In this document: positions 15,149-18,683 of the stretch, piece after piece
How positions within the stretch are numbered: the first letter of the stretch is position 1
How the letters are laid out: every line of letters begins with the position of its first letter
Source of the DNA: JAGLTN01 sp035403325
Lineage (GTDB): Bacteria > Planctomycetota > Phycisphaerae > Sedimentisphaerales > Anaerobacaceae
Direction of reading: 5' to 3'
NCBI GenBank assembly: GCA_964492365.1
Contig: CAZBKA010000058.1
Span: 1-18,683 of the forward strand
Length of the DNA: 18,683 nucleotides
Position numbers and translations under genes: made by a program
Notes under the pieces: generated by a model
Told to the model about the DNA's origin: nothing
Seen by the model: only the letters and a program-made list of their open reading frames with translations
The model's database searches: none

Positions 15149-16752
15149 AAATCAAAACCAAAATATTGTATACAATCATCCCGGCAGCCCTAATGCTGTC
15201 CATAGCTATAGTTACTCTAAATTTCGAAACAACTCCGGATTTATCAGGATCGCAAACAGTAGAAATGCTGCCTCCCGTTCGGCCTGATTATTCATCTGTG
15301 ACGATTCCTCCTAATATCGCACCAATGAATTTTAATATCGAACTTGAGGCGGACAAATATTTTATCAGGCTTTATTCCGACACAAACGATAAAATAGAAG
15401 TAATAAGCTCTAGTTCAATAATAAAACTCCCGGAAAAACCCTGGCACAAACTGCTGCAAAATAACAAGGGCAAATCACTTAACATTGATATATATACTAA
15501 AACAAAAAATAATAATTGGCAGAAATACAAAACCATAACAAATTTCATTGCGAAAGAGGACATCGATTCTTATTTATTTTACAGAACAATACATCCTTCA
15601 CATTATCGGTTAACACAAAATGGACCGGTTCAAATAATTCAGCACAATCTTACAAATTCAAAAGAAAATATACTTATAACCGGAAAAAGCTACTACCAAG
15701 GCTGTGTCAATTGCCACAGTCCTCTGAATAATAAAACTGATAAAATGACAATTGGCATAAGAAGTGATCGTTATGGAACAACTACCCTCTACATAAATGG
15801 CGACAAAATACAAAATATCGCAGCTAAAATAGGCTACAATTCCTGGCACCCGAGCGGTAAGATTATAGCATATTCTACCAACAACATACGACGATTCTTT
15901 TACTCTGCAAAAAACGAAATGCGTGATGCTGTTGATGAAGATTCCATGATCACATACTATAATGTGGAAACTCATAAAATCATTATGATAGACGAGATAT
16001 CTAAAAAAGATAAACTGGAAACATTCCCGACCTGGTCGACGGATGGGAAATACCTGTACTACTGCTGCAGTGATAAAACCTGGGACAACATGGAAAAAAT
16101 TCCACCAGACGGATACTACGACTTGAAATATGATCTTATGCGAATTTCTTATAACATAGACAAAGATGTATGGGGCAAGCCTGAAATCGTCATATCAGCA
16201 AGCGAGGCTAAAAAAAGTATACTGATGCCAAGAATCAGCCCTGACGGCCGCTGGCTTGTTACCTGCATGGTCGATAATGGCGGATTTCCTGTCTGGCCAA
16301 CCAGCAGTGACCTTTATATTACGGATTTAAACAAGGCTGAAGCAACTGGAATATTTAACTATGAAAAACTTTCGTTAAATACTGATCTGAGCCAGTCATG
16401 GCACAGCTTCTCATCCAACAGCAGATGGCTCGCTTACAGCAGTAAACAGCAGAATGGCCTGTTTACAAGAATATATCTTGCATACATTGATGAGAATGGA
16501 CAGTCGCAGAAATCATTTATTGTTCCACAAAAAAACCCTTTGCGCTATGACAGCACTATCGAATCTTTATCATTCCCGGAACTAACGACAGGGCCAATGA
16601 GAATATCTGCTGGCCAACTTGCCGCTGCAATAAGAAATTCCAATCAGATAAAAGTTGATATACCAGTAACGATGGCAACTCCAGAGGAAAAGTCGACCAA
16701 AAAGCTACCCCCACATCAGAAGTCGTTAACTCCTTATACCGAAATAGAATAG
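15145..16752 (+). CDS. Exported beta-propeller (PD40/TolB-like) protein with a CxxCH heme-c motif
   Basis: A 535-residue protein with an N-terminal hydrophobic segment (about 8-25) that could be a signal anchor. A single CVNCH motif at 187-191 fits covalent c-type heme attachment, which would place it outside the cytoplasm. WD40-like/TolB propeller blades follow: WHPSGKIIAYS (234-244), FPTWSTDGKYLYYC (294-307), MPRISPDGRWLVTC (361-374) and a weaker WHSFSSNSRWLAYS (419-432). Only one heme motif is present; the distal ligand cannot be assigned. The C-terminal ~60 residues are polar. It is coupled by ATGA to the upstream polytopic membrane protein. Function is unknown; a membrane-linked redox or sensing pair is inference. 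The CxxCH could also be a metal or structural motif. Confidence 0.72.
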   Translation: MKIKTKILYTIIPAALMLSIAIVTLNFETTPDLSGSQTVEMLPPVRPDYSSVTIPPNIAPMNFNIELEADKYFIRLYSDTNDKIEVISSSSIIKLPEKPWHKLLQNNKGKSLNIDIYTKTKNNNWQKYKTITNFIAKEDIDSYLFYRTIHPSHYRLTQNGPVQIIQHNLTNSKENILITGKSYYQGCVNCHSPLNNKTDKMTIGIRSDRYGTTTLYINGDKIQNIAAKIGYNSWHPSGKIIAYSTNNIRRFFYSAKNEMRDAVDEDSMITYYNVETHKIIMIDEISKKDKLETFPTWSTDGKYLYYCCSDKTWDNMEKIPPDGYYDLKYDLMRISYNIDKDVWGKPEIVISASEAKKSILMPRISPDGRWLVTCMVDNGGFPVWPTSSDLYITDLNKAEATGIFNYEKLSLNTDLSQSWHSFSSNSRWLAYSSKQQNGLFTRIYLAYIDENGQSQKSFIVPQKNPLRYDSTIESLSFPELTTGPMRISAGQLAAAIRNSNQIKVDIPVTMATPEEKSTKKLPPHQKSLTPYTEIE

Positions 16753-16785
16753 GACAAATGTAATTCTAATTTCCACCTGTTTTCA

Positions 16786-16853
16786 GGGGTTCTATTCCAG
16801 CAGCAAGTGTTAGAATTTTGGGGTTTTTATACCAGCAACGAGTTGTTGGAATA
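16786..16853. repeat. Two degenerate 34-bp tandem repeat units
   Basis: Units begin with GGGGTT at 16786 and 16820 and share the pattern GGGGTT-(T/C)T...CCAGCA-(G/A)C..AGT-GTT..GAAT with a one-base shift. The second unit contains a 7-bp stem, CCAGCAA and TTGTTGG around CGAG (16832-16849, one G-T pair). Neither unit is followed by a T-run that would make a terminator. Confidence 0.5.
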
Positions 16854-16885
16854 TGGATGAATATGTGGGATTGGGTGGTAAAAAT

Positions 16886-17050
16886 ATCAATCATTCACGC
16901 GCGTAGTGGGCATTTTCGCGTTTTTCATGGTTCAAAAATTTGCCTTTTTGACGATTTTTGCTGCTTTTTTATCACTTTTTACATCTTTTTGACAAAAAAG
17001 TGAACGTTTTTTATCACCACAAAATAGCGATACGCGCGTGAATGATTGAT
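16886..17050. repeat. 165-bp element with perfect 20-bp inverted repeat arms
   Basis: Arms are 16886-16905 (ATCAATCATTCACGCGCGTA) and its exact reverse complement at 17031-17050. A further ATTTT follows each arm 5-6 nt inward. The 125-bp interior is T-rich, with T-tracts at about 10-bp phase and a 9-bp stem TCACTTTTT/AAAAAGTGA (16972-16980 and 16995-17003). It could be a MITE-like remnant, but no flanking target duplication was found; a cruciform or protein-binding structure is also possible. Confidence 0.8.
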
Positions 17051-17145
17051 TTTCCCTGACTCAGGAAAACCAGGACCGGGCAGCATAATTAGCAAAAAAA
17101 ACTGTCCGCCGTTTATGCAGCACCACAAGTTTGAGCTGGTTTTTC

Positions 17146-17175
17146 TTGTCTTAATAGTTTGTGCTGTGGTATAAT
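17146..17175 (+). promoter_or_regulatory. Sigma70-type promoter for the glycine-rich protein gene
   Basis: TTGTCT (17146-17151) and a perfect TATAAT (17170-17175) are separated by 18 bp. The only coding sequence downstream on this strand is the secreted glycine-rich protein at 17358, so its transcript would carry a leader of about 175 nt. Confidence 0.55.
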
Positions 17176-17231
17176 TGCTTTTTCCCAAAGGATAAACAAA
17201 TAATAAAAAGCGAGAAAAACAGGGAACGAAG

Positions 17232-17312
17232 ATGAAAAGACTCCCTAATGTATATTTTATCAGCAATATTATCTATTATGGTATCAGCATTACTGTCTTG
17301 CCTGGGAGTTAA
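17232..17312 (+). other. Possible 26-codon leader ORF in the untranslated region
   Basis: ATG at 17232 opens a 26-codon frame ending with TAA at 17310-17312, preceded by a purine-rich AGGGAACGAAG. ACTCCC near its start can pair with GGGAGT near its end, so the two boundaries could form a long-range stem in the leader RNA. Coding use is unproven; it may be chance. Confidence 0.2.
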
Positions 17313-17357
17313 ATAAAATAATAAAAAGGAAGGAATAAAAACGAAAGGGAAACTCAA

Positions 17358-18683
17358 ATGAAAAAACTGGTAAGGAGGGCTGTATTAAAGGTAATGTTTG
17401 TAATGTTTTTACTTGGTGTTGTTCCGGTTCAGGCAGTTACATTTACGACGCCTGTGACCATCGCTGAGAACGACACCGCCTATGATGGTCTGGATATTAT
17501 CGTCAACGGCTGTGTTGTTACGATCAATGGTACACATTCCTTTGCCAGCCTGACGATTCAAAACAGCGGTGCTGTAACTCAATCGCAGGGAGTTCCTATG
17601 AACCTGACTATATCAGGAGATATTGCTATAGAGGCAGGCTCGACTATTGATGCCAGTGGTCGCGGGCATGGTCAGAACTCCGGAATTGGTGCAGGGTCCG
17701 AAAGCGGTGGCGGAGCTGGTTATGGAGGCGAAGGCGGATACAGTCGGCACGGTGCAGCTGGTGGAGCTACTTATGGTTCAATGGTGACACCTGTTGACCT
17801 GGGCAGCGGCGGAGCTAACAGTGACTATGGCAATCTGCCTGGCGGTGCTGGTGGTGGTGCAATAAAGCTGGTTGTTTCGGGTGCTCTTACTATTGATGGC
17901 AGTATCAGCGCCAATGGCATTAATGGCGGGGTTAGTGATTATTATGACCAGAGTCAAGGCGGCGGCGGGTCTGGTGGAAGCATCTTGATCACAGCAGGTG
18001 TTCTTACCGGGACTGGTTCGATAACAGCCAACGGCGGCAGTTCGCTGGGCAGTTGGAGCGGAATTTGGGCCGGAGGAGGCAGCGGCGGACGTATTGCCCT
18101 GCATTATACTTCTGGTTCTTTTGCAGGCGTTTTATCTGCTAAAGGTGGAACCGGGGCCAATAATGGAGGCGCAGGAACAATTTATCGTAAGGGCAGCTCT
18201 GATGCCAACGGCCAATTATTGATCAGCAATGGCGGAATCGTCGCAGGATGGACGCCGATATCAAACTATACGCCTTACGATGCAGTAATTTCTGATGGTG
18301 CAGTTGTTTATACACCAAGCCCGGTGACACTGTCAGGTCTGGCGATTAATGCAGGTGGCATTATCAGTCATAAGGATGTGGCAGAGACTGGGGTAAACTT
18401 AACAGTACTTGGTAATGCTGTGATTGATGCCAACGCTACGATCTTTACTGACGGTAGAGGTTATCGTCAGCAGTCTGGTCCGGGTGCCGGATACGAAGGA
18501 GGCAGCGGTGCAAGTCATGGCGGCGAAGGCGGAAGAAGCAAGTATGTAGCTGATGTCAGGTTAATTTACGGATCGCCGGTTGAACCTATTGACCTGGGCA
18601 GCGGCGGCGGGTCGGCCGGCTATGGCGGTGTCCAGGGAGGCCCGGGCGGAGGTCTTGTAAAACTGGCTGTCTTCGGCAATCTT
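17358..18683 (+). CDS. Secreted glycine-rich repeat protein, 5' portion
   Basis: An open frame of 442 codons without a stop, running off the right edge. The N terminus MKKLVRRAVLKVMFVMFLLG...VQA is a Sec signal peptide with likely cleavage after A26. The mature part alternates short beta-strand-like segments (LTISGDIAIEAGSTIDASGR) with Gly/Ser-rich loops (GAGSESGGGAGYGGEGG). A long unit repeats: AGSTIDASGRG...VDLGSGG...GGAGGGAIKLVVSGAL near residues 94-176 recurs as ANATIFTDGRG...IDLGSGG...GGPGGGLVKLAVFGNL near 359-442, an offset of about 265 residues. This suggests a large repetitive beta-helix or adhesin-like surface protein, with anchoring and function lying beyond the window. AAAGGGAAAC precedes the ATG. 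Its G-rich codon make-up differs strongly from its AT-rich neighbours. I do not recognise a specific family. Confidence 0.82.
   Translation, partial: MKKLVRRAVLKVMFVMFLLGVVPVQAVTFTTPVTIAENDTAYDGLDIIVNGCVVTINGTHSFASLTIQNSGAVTQSQGVPMNLTISGDIAIEAGSTIDASGRGHGQNSGIGAGSESGGGAGYGGEGGYSRHGAAGGATYGSMVTPVDLGSGGANSDYGNLPGGAGGGAIKLVVSGALTIDGSISANGINGGVSDYYDQSQGGGGSGGSILITAGVLTGTGSITANGGSSLGSWSGIWAGGGSGGRIALHYTSGSFAGVLSAKGGTGANNGGAGTIYRKGSSDANGQLLISNGGIVAGWTPISNYTPYDAVISDGAVVYTPSPVTLSGLAINAGGIISHKDVAETGVNLTVLGNAVIDANATIFTDGRGYRQQSGPGAGYEGGSGASHGGEGGRSKYVADVRLIYGSPVEPIDLGSGGGSAGYGGVQGGPGGGLVKLAVFGNL

Larger units (their letters stand above)
16753..17357. other. 605-bp intergenic region rich in repeats and curved-DNA signal
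   Basis: No convincing gene was seen; short frames here have poor composition for protein. It holds a degenerate 34-bp tandem repeat near 16786-16853, an inverted repeat of 20 bp with phased T-tracts between the arms (16886-17050), a plain stretch 17051-17145, a promoter at 17146-17175 and a leader of about 175 nt before the last gene. Confidence 0.7.

Noticed and set aside
16972..17012. TCACTTTTT/AAAAAGTGA stem followed by a T6 run, considered as a terminator for the propeller gene.
   Set aside because: It is 220 bp beyond the stop, has only three GC pairs in a 9-bp stem with a 14-nt loop, and overlaps the phased T-tracts that explain the T-richness; not strong enough to call.
16818..17357. 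Short frames in the intergenic region (+ 16818-17003; - 16979-17266; - 17151-17357).
   Set aside because: They run across the inverted repeat, T-tracts and promoter, and show Phe/Leu-rich low-complexity translations typical of T-rich non-coding DNA.
17778..18104. 108-codon minus-strand frame opposite the glycine-rich gene.
   Set aside because: It is the Ala/Ser/Thr-rich shadow of Gly-rich codons on the other strand, with no start context.
1..18683. Scan for tRNA, rRNA, CRISPR repeats, transposase or integrase genes.
   Set aside because: No cloverleaf, regularly spaced repeat array or DDE/tyrosine recombinase motif was recognised in any frame.

Overview
The window looks like a chromosomal segment of a Gram-negative, AT-rich bacterium. 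The likeliest source is an anaerobic member of the Planctomycetota (Phycisphaerae/Sedimentisphaerales type). This is inference from gene content: a lipid A/heptose outer-membrane pathway, GatCAB amidotransferase, a DUF6057-like membrane protein paired with a CxxCH beta-propeller protein, and a large secreted glycine-rich repeat protein. No rRNA, tRNA, CRISPR array or transposase gene was seen.

Left part (1-8603, + strand): the 3' end of an isocitrate dehydrogenase gene is followed by a compact lipopolysaccharide/envelope operon. Its order is lpxK (lipid A 4'-kinase), hldE, gmhA, gmhB, a waaF-like heptosyltransferase, a WaaP/Kdo-kinase-family protein, a WaaG-like GT4 glycosyltransferase and plsY. 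HldE, GmhA and GmhB together make ADP-heptose (the final epimerase HldD is not here). The heptosyltransferase, kinase and GT4 enzyme would then build and decorate the inner core. Genes abut or overlap throughout. GmhB is odd: it carries a long linker and a two-helix membrane segment at its C terminus, and two of the four zinc ligands of the E. coli enzyme are changed.

Middle part (8651-13015, - strand): reading leftward, rpmB, gatC, gatA and gatB are followed by an intrinsic terminator, then a possible small ORF with a G8 tract, then a NarL-type receiver protein that lacks its DNA-binding domain. Between rpmB and gatC an intrinsic terminator and a plausible promoter overlap.

Right part (13262-18683, + strand): a polytopic membrane protein with a C-terminal soluble region overlaps by 4 nt (ATGA) with a membrane-anchored or secreted beta-propeller protein carrying one CVNCH heme-c motif. 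A 605-bp intergenic region follows. It contains a degenerate 34-bp tandem repeat, a perfect 20-bp inverted repeat enclosing T-tracts phased at about 10.3 bp (predicted curved DNA), and a sigma70-like promoter with a long leader. The window ends inside a secreted, glycine-rich, repeat-built protein that runs off the right edge.
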